Assembly (NCBI GenBank): GCA_002179805.1
Contig: NAVB01000609.1
Coordinates: 1-31,665 of the forward strand
DNA from: Acanthamoeba lenticulata
Lineage: Eukaryota > Discosea > Longamoebia > Acanthamoebidae
Length of the DNA stretch: 31,665 nucleotides
Reading direction: 5' to 3'
The position numbers and the translations under genes were made by a program. The notes below the pieces were generated by a model. The model was not told the DNA's origin, ran no database searches, and saw nothing but the letters and a program-made list of their open reading frames with translations. Below are positions 19,510-30,134 of the stretch, one piece after another (position 1 is the stretch's first letter; the number at the start of each line of letters is the position of its first letter).

Positions 19510-19649
19510 GGCACCGGGCAAACAATGCCGGCAACGACAAACAATAAAAGGTGGTTCAACGATAGTTTCTATGGTGGTGTGGCCGCGCTTGTATTTACAA
19601 GAGATGATGATCACGCGGCAGGCAACAGGTGCATCGTCCTGTCGTTCTC

Positions 19650-20109
19650 TTACACGTAGGCGGGCTGGGTGATCATGCCACGCTTGAGCATGCGCCCTTC
19701 CTCCTTCTTGGCCGGGTTGCGCGTGATCGCCCCGCTCAACTCCTTCATGGTGCCCTTGAGCTTCTGCCCCATGGTGGCCTTGTGGGGAACCACGCCAGGG
19801 TCTTGCACGATCACCTCCTGCAGTAGATATGAGGAAAGTGGGCGTTTTGCAAACAGCCTCCGGAGTAACAGATGATTCATGCGTACCCGTGTGATGATCG
19901 GCCTCTCGGTCGTGACCTCTGTGCGATGGACTGGGCGGACGTGCCTCACCTTCTCGTGGATGATGGGCTGAACGTGGTGCTCGCGATGAATCTGGATGCT
20001 CGTGCACGACTTCCCTCTTCACGACCGGCGGGAGGTTCACCACCTGGGCGGCGCCCCCAGTGGCGGGTCCACCGGCGACGTTGGTCAACTTCTTGGATCT
20101 GCGGAGCAT
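19650..20109 (-). CDS. Small His-rich basic protein, hydrophilin/CsbD-like C-terminus, with apparent frame break
   Basis: The minus-strand start at 20109 gives MLRRSKKLTNVAGGPATGG, VVNLPPVVKREVVHEH. The continuation in the same frame becomes compositionally odd, while another frame reads IQIHREHHVQPIIHEKVRHV and RTEVTTERPIITR. It splices (intron 19886-19818) to VIVQDPGVVPHKATMGQKLK, GTMKELSGAITRNPAKKEEG, then LKRGMITQPAYV and stop. Moving from the first frame to the second needs two extra bases near 19994-20003. The His/Glu-Val-rich middle and the GxKxKG-x-KELxGxITxN end resemble fungal stress-induced hydrophilin or CsbD-like proteins. Function is inferred weakly. Either the gene is frameshifted or the assembly lost 2 nt. 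Confidence 0.55.
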
Positions 20110-20518
20110 GGTGCTGTAGTGATGTGATGTGATGATGTGTTGTGTTGGTGGAATGAATGTACTGCAGGTCAGTCGCTCTTATTCCACACACTAGGAGCTG
20201 GACGCATGTGATTGCATGGCAGCCAAACTCTTCGCTCGAGTTCGAGTTAAGATGATCCCTAAAGGCAGTGAAACGTCGCGGGGAGGAAGGAAAGGTCAGG
20301 AATGTCCTCGTGTTCCAGAGGATCTCGCTGTGCGCTCGGAGTTGCTGGCCATTCTGAGCCAATGGCTTGCCCACAGAACCAGTTCATAAATGGAACATAT
20401 AAAATTTGCTGAAGTGATGATTCGAAGGCAGACGAAACCAAGTGTTGGTCTTAAGCCTGGTGCAGAATGCACTTGGTGGGCCAACGAGCCTCTGTGGCAC
20501 ACCTTACAAAAGAATAGT
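20110..20518. other. Intergenic region with TATA box and hairpin
   Basis: About 409 bp between the start codon of the His-rich gene and tRNA-Lys. It contains TATAAAA at 20398-20404 and, 33 bp after it, an 8-bp inverted repeat ACCAAGTG (20437-20444)/CACTTGGT (20470-20477). No coding frame is convincing. A small RNA gene is possible but unproven. Confidence 0.4.
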
Positions 20519-20591
20519 CGCCGACGGTGGGGCTCGAACCCACGGCCACCAGGTTAAAAGCCTGGCGCTCTACCGACTGAGCTACGTCGGC
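20519..20591 (-). tRNA. tRNA-Lys(TTT), copy 1
   Basis: Read on the minus strand: acceptor GCCGACG/CGTCGGC, D arm GCTC-AGTCGGTA-GAGC, anticodon stem CCAGG/CCTGG with loop CTTTTAA (anticodon TTT), T arm GTGGG-TTCGAGC-CCCAC. It is 73 nt without intron. The 3' flank on the minus strand has TTCTTTTGT as terminator. Confidence 0.94.
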
Positions 20592-20786
20592 CCTTACTAA
20601 CTAGTCGTGCCGCACTTATAAATACAGCCGCAGTACCAGAGTTCTGTGTTCCTCCGATTGGTCTCTGCTTTCATCGACCGACCAATGTACGAGCGCCACA
20701 GGGTTGAGGCAACCGGGAGCGTAACAAGTTTGGACACAAGCACTCTGGCCGCACATTCAACTTCAACCTCATCGCACGTTACTACC

Positions 20787-22291
20787 ATGGGAGACAAGGA
20801 GGCCCTCGACCAGCTGACCGCGCGTTCCTACAAGGACCAGGCTTGCTGGTTCCTCAACGCCTACTGGGAAGACTTTGGCCAGAACGAGGCCGAGAAGGTC
20901 TGGGCTTTTGTCAAGAAGTGCGCTGAGCTGGATGAGACCAAGCGCGCTGAGGGCTCCGACCTCGACGAGTTCCAGGCCCACCGCTTCCTCGAGCACTTCA
21001 AGGAGACCCTCACCGTGCAGGGCATGCGCGACAAGCTGCGTGGCTCCGGCGCTATTGTCGGCCAGGTCAAGCGTGTCCCGCTTCTCCACATCCTCATCTT
21101 CAAGTACAACATCGACTGGAGGCACATGATCAAAGGCCCCCCAGGTTTGTTTTTCCGCTTTCGCTTTCGTTCTTTCTTCTCTCTCCCCCCCCTCCCCTCT
21201 CTTTGCCGCACCCCTTCAAGGCCACAGCTCAAATTGTTCGCGACCACAGGGAAGTAAGGAGGAAGTTGCCAAGGCCCAGGCTCTGCTCGACCAGGTTCAG
21301 GCCGCCCTCCGCGAGTCGCAGGCCAAGGACCAGCAGGCCGCTGCCGCGCTGCAGGAGGCCACCCAGCAGGAGGCCGCCGCCAAGCGCTCCGAAGCCGACG
21401 CTAAGGCCCGTGAGTCTGAAGCCAAGGCGCGCGAAGCCGAGGCCAAGCAGCGCGAGGCCGAAGCCAAGCAAAGCGAGGAGCAGGCCAAGGCCCGTGAGGC
21501 CGATGCCAAGGCCCGTGCGGCGGAGGCCAGCGACCGCGAGGCCGAGGCCCGCGCGAGGGAGGACGAACTGCAGGCGGCCAAGGCCGAGCTCGAGGCCGCG
21601 CTTGCCGAGCTCAAGGCTCAAGAGGACGCCTTCAACGGCCGCACGGCTGAGCTCCAGCGTCTCTCCGAGGAGGGCAGCGTTGTGCAGAAGAACAAGGCTA
21701 AGAACGAGCTCGCCCAGCACCTCTCGTCGGATCCGCTTCCGCTGCGCCGTGCCAAGATCACGCAGGAGGCCGCCGTGAAGAAGGCCGACCGTGCCGCTCA
21801 GGCCGCCAGGGATGCCGTCGACAAGGGTGCGCTCACAGCAGACCTTGGAGTCCGTCTTAAGGAGAGTTTTGCTGACCTTTTTCCTTCTTTGCTCTGCAGC
21901 GTCGGCTGCTCGCGCTACCGCTGAGGAGGCCGCCCACCAGGCTTCGCACGCCCGAGCGCAGGCTGAACAGGCCCGAGCCAGCGCTGAGGAGGCCGCCCGA
22001 CAGGCCTCGCACGCCCGAGCGCAGGCCGAAGAGGCGGCGCGCCAGGCCACGCAGGCCCGCGCCAACGCCGAGGAGGCCCGTCGCCGGTCTGAGGAGGCCA
22101 AGGCTGCTGCTGAGGCCGCTCTTGAGGAGGCCCAGCAAAAGGTCGCCGAAGCCGAGGCCTACCTTGAGGAGGTTAAGAAGAGGATGCCCCTCGGCACGGC
22201 CTGGTGGATGGACCGCGAGATCCACGAGGCCCGCGCCTACCTGCCCAAGAACAAGGGCGGCTACAACAAGCGCGAGCTCGGCCAGCAGTAA
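20787..22291 (+). CDS. Amoebozoan coiled-coil protein, CBP40/LAV1-2-like N-terminal domain
   Basis: The start at 20787 gives MGDKEALDQLTARSYKDQAC, then WFLNAYWEDFGQNEAEKVWA, DLDEFQAHRFLEHFKETLTV and HILIFKYNIDWRHMI. This domain resembles the N-terminal part of the Physarum calcium-binding protein CBP40 (LAV1-2) and related Dictyostelium proteins. Next comes a very long Ala/Glu/Lys/Arg/Gln coiled coil (about 21256-21850 and 21900-22150) built of near-repeats such as AKAREAEAKQREAEAK and EEAARQASHARAQAEEAARQ. The end is PLGTAWWMDREIHEARAYLP and NKRELGQQ with stop at 22289-22291. The first splice (GT at about 21145 to AG at 21249) does not keep frame unless one C is removed from the C-run just before it, and the second junction near 21850-21899 is also unclear. 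A structural or Ca-linked cytoskeletal role is inferred. Confidence 0.7.
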
Positions 22292-22624
22292 ACTGTAAAA
22301 AATACAAAAAAAAGATCTTTAGTGAATAAAAAATGAAAAGAAATTGAAAAGACTTGAAGGCCGTTCTCGGCTACGTGACTGTTGCTCAGATCTTGCTCGA
22401 GCAATATGGATGGCCATGCTGGCCTGCTTGATCATCCACCAGAAAATACTCAGACTCGACGACTACTGCGCGATTTCGCATCTGTAAATAACCCATCGAT
22501 TTCGCGCCGATTCGACACAAGCCCAATCTCTTCGTCCCCTTTCCCTCTTGTAATTTGCTCTCTTTGCTCTCTATCTCTTAGTGCACCATGCACGCGTTCT
22601 ATCGTCGTTCTTTGTTCCCTGGCC
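22292..22624. other. Intergenic region upstream of the ammonium transporter
   Basis: About 333 bp. An A-rich 3' flank with AATAAA (about 22325) ends the coiled-coil gene. Pyrimidine-rich sequence (22520-22600) precedes the transporter ATG. The transporter frame is open upstream to about 22382, but the preceding residues are low-complexity Ser/Leu and look like leader, not protein. No RNA gene is seen. Confidence 0.4.
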
Positions 22625-25013
22625 ATGCTTGGTGGAACTGAAGCTGGATCGCAACAAGCCCAGCCAGCACCGAATTCGCAGGACGCGCTGGCCATCAACA
22701 CCGGCTGGCTGCTCACCTCTGCCTACCTCGTCTTTTGTACGTCCCTTCCACCTGGGCAGCACAACAGCGCGGTGCTCGGCTGTAGTTCCCATCTCACGGT
22801 GCTGTTGCAATCCACCTTGGTAGTTATGCAAGCCGGGTTCGCCATGTTGGAGGCTGGCACGACGCGAGCAAAGAATATCAAGAACATCCTGCTCAAGGTT
22901 CCTCCTTCCCGCCCACTCCGGCTTGTTACCTACGTAGTGCTTACTGTGTTGTTGTGGACCGGCCGCTCTCTGTCCCAAGAACCTGGTGGACACGTCTGTG
23001 GCGTCGATGGTCTGGTTCGGCATCGGCCACGCCTTTGCCTTTGGTGGCGTACGGCCTCCTCGCTCCCAGCCCACAAGCTCCCATTCTGAGAGTCGTTTGT
23101 GTTGTCGGTGCTCTCGGCAGGGGAACGGCTTCATTGGAACCAAATACTTCTTCCTCTACAACTATGAGGACTACAGCTACTTCATGTTCCAGGTCCGCGT
23201 TCCTTCATCTCTCTCTTTCTCTCCATCACCGCGTCTACTCGCCTCACTTTCCCCTCACGGTGATATTGCGCAGTGGGCATTTGCAACGACGGCCGTGTCG
23301 ATCATCAGCGGGAGCCTGGCCGAGCGTACTCAGTTCACGTCCTTCCTCATCTCCACCGGGTTTGTGGCTGGTTGGATTTATCCGATCGTTGCTCACTGTA
23401 CGGCCCGGCCTGAACGAGAACAACGCGGCGTCATTGCATGCTGACTACTTTGTCTCTCGGTACGGGGTGGGTGGCAGGGGCCTGGTCCGATGCGGGCTGG
23501 CTGCGCAATCTGGGCGCCAACGGCTTCATTGACTACGCCGGCGGCGGTGTGGTCCACATGGTCGGCGGAGGTACGCCCACACACTGCTGGCTCTTGATAG
23601 CCCACTGCGAGCTGATGGTCATATATGTGCGTGTGGCTGGCCACTCAGGTGTGGGGCTTGTGGGTGCCATCGTGGTCGGACCGCGCATGGGCCGCTTTGA
23701 TTCTCCGCCCAAGGTGCCGCGCCTCGTCCATTCTTTTCTGTGCTTCCAGAGAACACACGTGGGCATGGGCGGTAATGTTGACCAAACCTCATGCCCACCT
23801 GCAGACCGGATGGTTCCCGTGGAGGCGACCCAAGGTGCTCGACATCCCAGGCCACAACTCGCCGCTCGTCGCGCTGGGCATCTTTATCCTCTGGTGTGCC
23901 CTGCCACTCTCTCAGAGGACACACGCACAAAGAACATGGAGCGCTGACCGCCGCTGGACTCAGGTTCGGGTGGTTCGGCTTTAATTCCGGTTCGACACTG
24001 GGCCTCACCGATGGGCGAAGCGCCCTCGCTGGCCGCATCGCCGTCAACACGGCCATGGCCAGCACCGCCGCGTGCCTGTCCACGCTCATACTCATTCGGT
24101 AGCGACGCCCTCGTGCAAGCAAACCAAAACATAATCTCACATGCGTGCACTCGGGTCGGGCGCAGGTTGCTGACGGGCCAGTACAACCTGGAGGCCAGCT
24201 GCAACGGCCTGCTGACGGGCGCCGTCGCGGTGACGTCGTCGTGCGCGGTCATCGAACCCTGGGCGGCGGTCTTTATTGGAAGTGCGCTTCTCCTCCCTCG
24301 CAGTTTCAAACGCTGCTTGAGCCAGCCGAATGTGAGGCTCATGCTGCGAATCTGTGGGGACTTGCAGCAATGGCCGGGTTCGTGTACTACGGGGCGAACG
24401 AGCTACTGCTATGTCTGCGTATCGACGACCCGCTTGAGGCCGCGCCCGTCCACTTCTTTGGCGGAATGTGGGGTCTCTTTTGCATCGGTCCGCAAACTTT
24501 TTCATGACGAGAGTCTCCACCTTTTAGTTGGTGAGCTCACACACTGTGTACTGGTCGTGTGTGGTGGAGGACAGGCGTGTTTGCACAGCAGTCCTACGTT
24601 CACGCGGCCTACGGCTCCACAACCGTCTACGGCCTCTTCTACGGCGTACGCATTCGTCCCATCACCTGCTTTGTCACGTCGTGATGATCAAAGTTGTATG
24701 AATGAACAGGGTGGAGCGGAGCAACTGGGCATACAGCTTTGTGGAATCGTGGCGATTGTGTTGTGGGTAGTGCTGTGGTCTCTGCCCATGTTCATCGTTC
24801 TGCGCTACCTTCACAAGCTGCGGTACGGTCACCACAGACGGCCAACAATCACCGCACAGCCTGCCGGCATGTGAACAACAACTAACTTGATCTTCTCTTG
24901 CGGGCCCGCCATAAAGGGTGTCACACGAAGTGGAAGTGACAGGGCTCGATATCACCAAGCACGGCGGATCGGCTTATCCCTACTTTGTGCAAACCGGCTC
25001 GGTCGACGGGTAG
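22625..25013 (+). CDS. AMT: Ammonium transporter (Amt/Mep/Rh family, plant/bacterial Amt type)
   Basis: An 11-helix plasma- or vacuole-membrane channel for ammonium. Fourteen exons can be joined in frame to about 449 residues, starting at 22625 ([11 protein letters not shown]). Family landmarks appear in order: [104 protein letters not shown] (first pore histidine), [59 protein letters not shown] (second pore histidine) and [20 protein letters not shown]. The cytosolic tail [20 protein letters not shown] matches the regulatory C-terminus of Amt proteins, including the DxxxHGGSAY region. All introns are 50-110 bp, for example 24509-24574 and 24830-24915. Full length. Confidence 0.92.
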
Positions 25014-25084
25014 GCAGAGAAGAGGAGGGACGCTTCAGCAAAAATCTTTGCCCCACAATGTTGCACACCACACAAAAGAATAGT

Positions 25085-25157
25085 CGCCGACGGTGGGGCT
25101 CGAACCCACGGCCACCAGGTTAAAAGCCTGGCGCTCTACCGACTGAGCTACGTCGGC
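25085..25157 (-). tRNA. tRNA-Lys(TTT), copy 2
   Basis: Identical over 73 nt to the copy at 20519-20591, same strand and anticodon. The minus-strand 3' flank ACTATTCTTTTGT is shared as well, so the duplicated unit extends beyond the tRNA body. The 5' flanks share only a few bases. Confidence 0.94.
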
Positions 25158-25253
25158 CCTTACAAATCATACGAAACAGAACGCCAAATAAAGGATTGAC
25201 GACGCTCCTGCTTCTGTTCTTTTCTCCTGCTGTGCCAGTCTTTTGCAACATCC

Positions 25254-26403
25254 ATGTCGTTCTTCAAAAAGCTCGCCAATCTTCTCGAAAAGAGATCGTA
25301 CGATGAGGTGCTAACACAATGAACACCTGTCAGTCCTTGCTAAACAGGGATGTTCTTGCAGGCTGGTCGGTATAGACAAAGCAGGAAACAGGTACTTCAC
25401 TGAGCCAGACACCCTCAATACGGCACGCCCCTTCAAGCGGATACTAGAGCCTCCGGACCACTATGAACCCAGCGCGTGCGTGCCGAGTGCTGCTTTCTCC
25501 GCAGTGTTGAGCTAGAAGATTGACTTGAGGTTTGTGCACAGCGTGCCCGCCCTATGGCGCAGCTGGCTCAACTACAGGCGCGACACTCCACCAACCGAGC
25601 AGGAGCTCGAGGCCTACGATGCGAAGCAAGTACTTGCGCTGCACACGCCCCTGCCCGCCGGCTTTGCTGCCTCTGCTAACTGTCCACAACACAGCGCCAG
25701 CTAGCGCAGCGCGTGGCTGAGCTGGAGGAGGAAGATGCCAAGCTGCGACTACAAGAGTTGGCCGCCAGGCAGGCCGGCGGTACAAACCCCAACAACCTGT
25801 TTTGTTGTGGTTGACCTTCCTGTCAAGCTGACATCATCGGGCCCCCTTGCAGTACGCCAGGCCGGGCCGGAGAGGACGAGACCAGGAGGCATGCTGGACG
25901 CCCTCATGTTGCAGTTGGACGCCAGCGAGGTACCTTGCTGGTGCTCCTCCGCACCACGCAACCAACAATGGCTGACAAAACAAGAAACAAAACAAGGGCA
26001 ACAAGCAAGCAAGCCGCGGGCGAGGAGAAAGCAAAGAGATGGACGCCGGTGGCGTTGGGCTGGACGACGACCTGCCCTACCCTGAGCAGCTCGGATCCGT
26101 TGACGTGCGTTGTGCCGCGTCCCACATGTGCACTTGGTGCCACCGGTGTGTTTTTGTTTGACACTTGCGCGCGTGCACCTGCGGTGGTGGGCACACAGGG
26201 CAAGGAGAGCGACTTCTCCTCCCGAGGGCGACCGTTGCGACGCCCCAGCGCCGATTTTGCACGAGCAGGCAACGACCGCCTCGAAGAGGAGGACGAGGAG
26301 GACGCTGAGGTACGACGATGCCCCATTCGCTCCTGGCGCGGGCGACGCGTGGCTCACAGTCTGACGTAATGCGCAGTGGGTGCCTCCTGGTGGGCGGCAA
26401 TAA
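25254..26403 (+). CDS. NDUFAF2: Complex I assembly factor NDUFAF2 / mimitin-like (NDUFA12 family)
   Basis: NDUFAF2 (B17.2L) is a paralogue of the NDUFA12 subunit that helps assemble mitochondrial complex I. The start at 25254 gives MSFFKKLANLLEKRSYDE. After an intron comes LVGIDKAGNRYFTEPDTLNT and RPFKRILEPPDHYEPSA, then VPALWRSWLNYRRDTPPTEQ with ELEAYDAK. These match the family signature (VG-D--GN-YY, then VP--W-SWL---R--PPT--E). Further exons give a helical QRQLAQRVAELEEEDAKLRL, an Arg/Gly-rich part, DDDLPYPEQLGSVD, and the ending WVPPGGRQ that parallels the C-terminal W-P motif of NDUFAF2. The first intron border is uncertain (GT at 25312; acceptor either about 25350 or 25362). The extended C-terminus favours NDUFAF2 over NDUFA12. 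Confidence 0.78.
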
Positions 26404-26469
26404 TGGAAATGAAGATGATGAAGTCATCGCTGGGCACGCCCAGAGGCCTCTTCATGCAAGATGACAAAT

Positions 26470-26487
26470 ACAACAACAACAACAACC
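26470..26487. repeat. (CAA)n microsatellite in a convergent 3' region
   Basis: A run of five CAA units lies between the NDUFAF2 stop and the phosphopantothenate-cysteine ligase stop. It is simple-sequence DNA with no coding role seen. Confidence 0.7.
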
Positions 26488-26543
26488 CAAAGAAAGAAAG
26501 AAGAGGAGAACCCAGCCCGGATCTCGTGGCGGGTTTCCTGTTA

Positions 26544-28010
26544 TCACTGTGATTGCCCGGCATCACCGGTGACGTGCCGCGTGTGCTGGTCGATGCAAAC
26601 CTGCACGAGCTTCTTCTCGATGTCGGCATCGTCGGCGGACTTGACCACGGGGATCCGTTCGCCGGTCTTGGTGAAGAGGAGCAGCTCGCGCTGGTAGGAC
26701 TGCAGCATGTTGGCCACCACGAGCGACACGCCGTAGTTCTTCAACGCGCTCATCGCCTTCTGCGCCAGGATCTCTGCGTCGGTCTCCAGCTGCACGTCGC
26801 GACGTCGGTCGTGAGCAGCCAACAAGAGAGAGAACAAAAGAGATTCATCATGAAGTCATCATTACCTTGAAGGAGATGACGAAGCAATTGGGCGCCCAGA
26901 CGGTGGTGATGAGATTGAGCACCTTGGGCACGTTGAACAAGTGGATCGTCAGGCCATGCGGGTTGGACGATGACTGGATCTTGTGCTCCGCCTGCACTCG
27001 AGCCCCAGCATAATGAATCAAATATTCAAAAATCAAATCAAATCAAATCCCAAAAACAAAAATAAAGAACAAATTGACGAGAAAAAGGACCATCTCGCTG
27101 GTGGGGATGTAGAAGTCAGAGACGGCGGCGGCCGAGTAGATGAGGCCCGCCCTGCCGCATTGGGCCAGCTCGGTGGTGAGGAACCGGAGCAGGAACAGGT
27201 ACTCGTGCACACTCGTGAACCGCACCTGCGCGCAAGAAGAAGGCGCCTGTTGTTTGAGTGCAACGAAAACAGAACTGCGGGAGGGGGGAAGGGGCCGACG
27301 AACCCGAAGCAGGCGGTTCTCCTTGCGGACGACGTTGAAGGCGGTGAGGATCGTGGCCACCTCGTGCTCGACTTCGGCGTACTCGTGGAAGACTGCGGTA
27401 CGGGCGATGGCGATGATGGTGAGTGCGTGAAGCGAACGCCGCAGGACAAGACAAGTGGATCATCGCTGGCATGGGCATGTACCCTCAACGCCGCCCTTGT
27501 CGTTGACGGTGAGAAAGTCGATGAAGTCGCCCGTCGGGTGGCGCAGCGTGAAGTAGCGCGCGTAGGGCTGCAGCGAGTTCTTCCGGTTGAGGAAGAGCAC
27601 GGCGTAGCCTTGGCTCAGGAAGTACTCGGCGCTCGCCGCCCCGCGATTGCCGCCGCTGTGAGGGCCCGAGCTCAGGTCAGACTCTGAGAGGTGCGGCCAT
27701 GCTACAAACCACGAACCTGAAGTTGTCGATGAACCGCACGGTGTTCTTCTCCAGCGGCACCGTTGTGCCGCCGCTCTGCGCGCGGGCCATCGTGTGGTGA
27801 GTCCCGCCTGGTGCGTCGGTCGGTCCCCCTGCGGGCACAGCAACGTACCGTGACGAGAGCCACACGGCGGCCTGCAGCGATTTGGGCCTGCATCCACTCC
27901 TTCACCAAGCGCTGGGTCTCCTCAAAGTCAGTTGGTGGAGCGGTTTCGGCAAAGAACACCTCCGGGTCGGCCGCGGCAAGCCCCTTCCGCGTCTCTTCTT
28001 CCGAGGACAC
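26544..28010 (-). CDS. PPCS: Phosphopantothenate-cysteine ligase (CoaB/PPCS)
   Basis: Catalyses the second step of coenzyme A synthesis from pantothenate, joining 4'-phosphopantothenate to cysteine with a nucleotide triphosphate. Minus-strand exons from the start at 28010: MSSEEETRKGLAAADPEVFF, RLVKEWMQAQIAAGRRVALV, then SGGTTVPLEKNTVRFIDNF (the conserved TSGGT-PLE--VRF-DN motif), SAGNRGAASAEYFLSQGYAV and LFLNRKNSLQPYARYF. Later come TAFNVVRKENRLL, RAGLIYSAAAVSDFYIPTSE (A-AVSD-Y), HKIQSSSNPHGLTIHLFNVP, KVLNLITTVWAPNCFVISFK, LETDAEILAQKAMSALKNYG and VSLVVANMLQSYQRELLLFT, with stop at 26544. This is the eukaryotic monofunctional form. About eight exons; one intron carries an AATC-type repeat. 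Confidence 0.9.
27030..27049. repeat. AAATC pentanucleotide repeat within an intron
   Basis: Four tandem AAATC-type units lie inside an AT-rich intron of the phosphopantothenate-cysteine ligase gene. The contrast with the GC-rich exons on each side is sharp. Confidence 0.65.
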
Positions 28011-28312
28011 CTAAGCACCCACAGCTGCAATTTTTAGCAAATAAAAAGATAGAAATAAAACAAAATAAAACAAAGATAACAAAAGATGTGTCCAACAACA
28101 GGCAAGTCCTCACCTGCATGGATGCTGTTTCAGTTTGGAGATCTTTGGTGATCAGGGAAAAGTGAAAAAGCTTGACTTTCTTTTGACGGTCTGCGGGCTT
28201 GGCATTGCACAGCGTAAGGTGGCGCTTCTCCAAAAACACAACACAAGTCACAGAGCTTTTCGTCGTGGGTACAGGTCTTTGTCCGTCCATCTTCATCCCC
28301 ACAACTCACGCC
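28011..28312. promoter_or_regulatory. Divergent intergenic region between PPCS and ADH3
   Basis: About 302 bp between two start codons pointing away from each other. The first part (28030-28100) is very A-rich with several AATAAA-like strings. No classic TATA box with good spacing is evident on the plus strand. Promoter function is inferred from position. Confidence 0.4.
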
Positions 28313-29721
<1,409 letters not shown>

Positions 29722-30134
29722 AACGCGGCAGCTGGCAACAGCGGGATTGCCAGCGCCCCCGTGAGCGCTGACGTGCGTGGCACCCACGCCCGCCTCAGCG
29801 CTCACCTTTAGATCCAGATAGAGAGCAAACAAACACACAGACAAGTACTAGTTGATGTTGAGGATGGACAGCGGTCGAAGAGAGACGTCTGCCCCTGTCC
29901 TTCCTTCCTCTTCTTTTTTTTTAATTAACAAAATAAAACTGGCAATTCCCAAGATCTTGATGATGCAAACAACTCTTTGTTGTAGAAAATTCTATAGAAT
30001 TGTTTGGCTAACATGTCGTTGATCTTCATCATCACCACCACGACGATCGTCCTGTCCGCAGCACTTCTCTTTCACAAAAATGGGTCTCCATCCGCAAGCT
30101 CGTGTCTCTCTCTTCCATGGAGGTGTTGTTGCTC
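29722..30134. other. Convergent 3' region with several inverted repeats
   Basis: About 413 bp between the ADH stop and the stop of the minus-strand gene. It holds two adjacent inverted repeats just after the ADH stop (listed separately), a T-run and AATAAA near 29915-29937, an AAGATCTT palindrome at about 29951 and the 14-bp palindrome AATTCTATAGAATT at 29988-30001. No coding frame is credible. Confidence 0.5.
29731..29805. repeat. Two adjacent inverted repeats (hairpins) after the ADH stop codon
   Basis: Hairpin 1 pairs GCTGGCAA (29731-29738) with TTGCCAGC (29747-29754) around an 8-nt loop. Hairpin 2 pairs GTGAGCGCTGA (29761-29771) with TCAGCGCTCAC (29795-29805), all 11 bp perfect, with an inner GCGTGG/CCACGC stem (29775-29780/29784-29789). 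They begin about 10 nt after the stop codon, so they probably lie in the 3' UTR. Confidence 0.75.

Noticed and set aside
21229..22101. A 290-codon minus-strand Ala/Ser/Leu-rich frame
   Set aside because: It is the mirror of the Ala/Glu/Arg coiled coil on the plus strand, whose heptad-rich repeats explain the open frame.
29988..30001. A 14-bp palindrome as a possible origin or protein binding site
   Set aside because: AT-rich palindromes of this size are expected by chance in AT-rich intergenic DNA, and nothing nearby supports a function. It is noted only within the intergenic feature.
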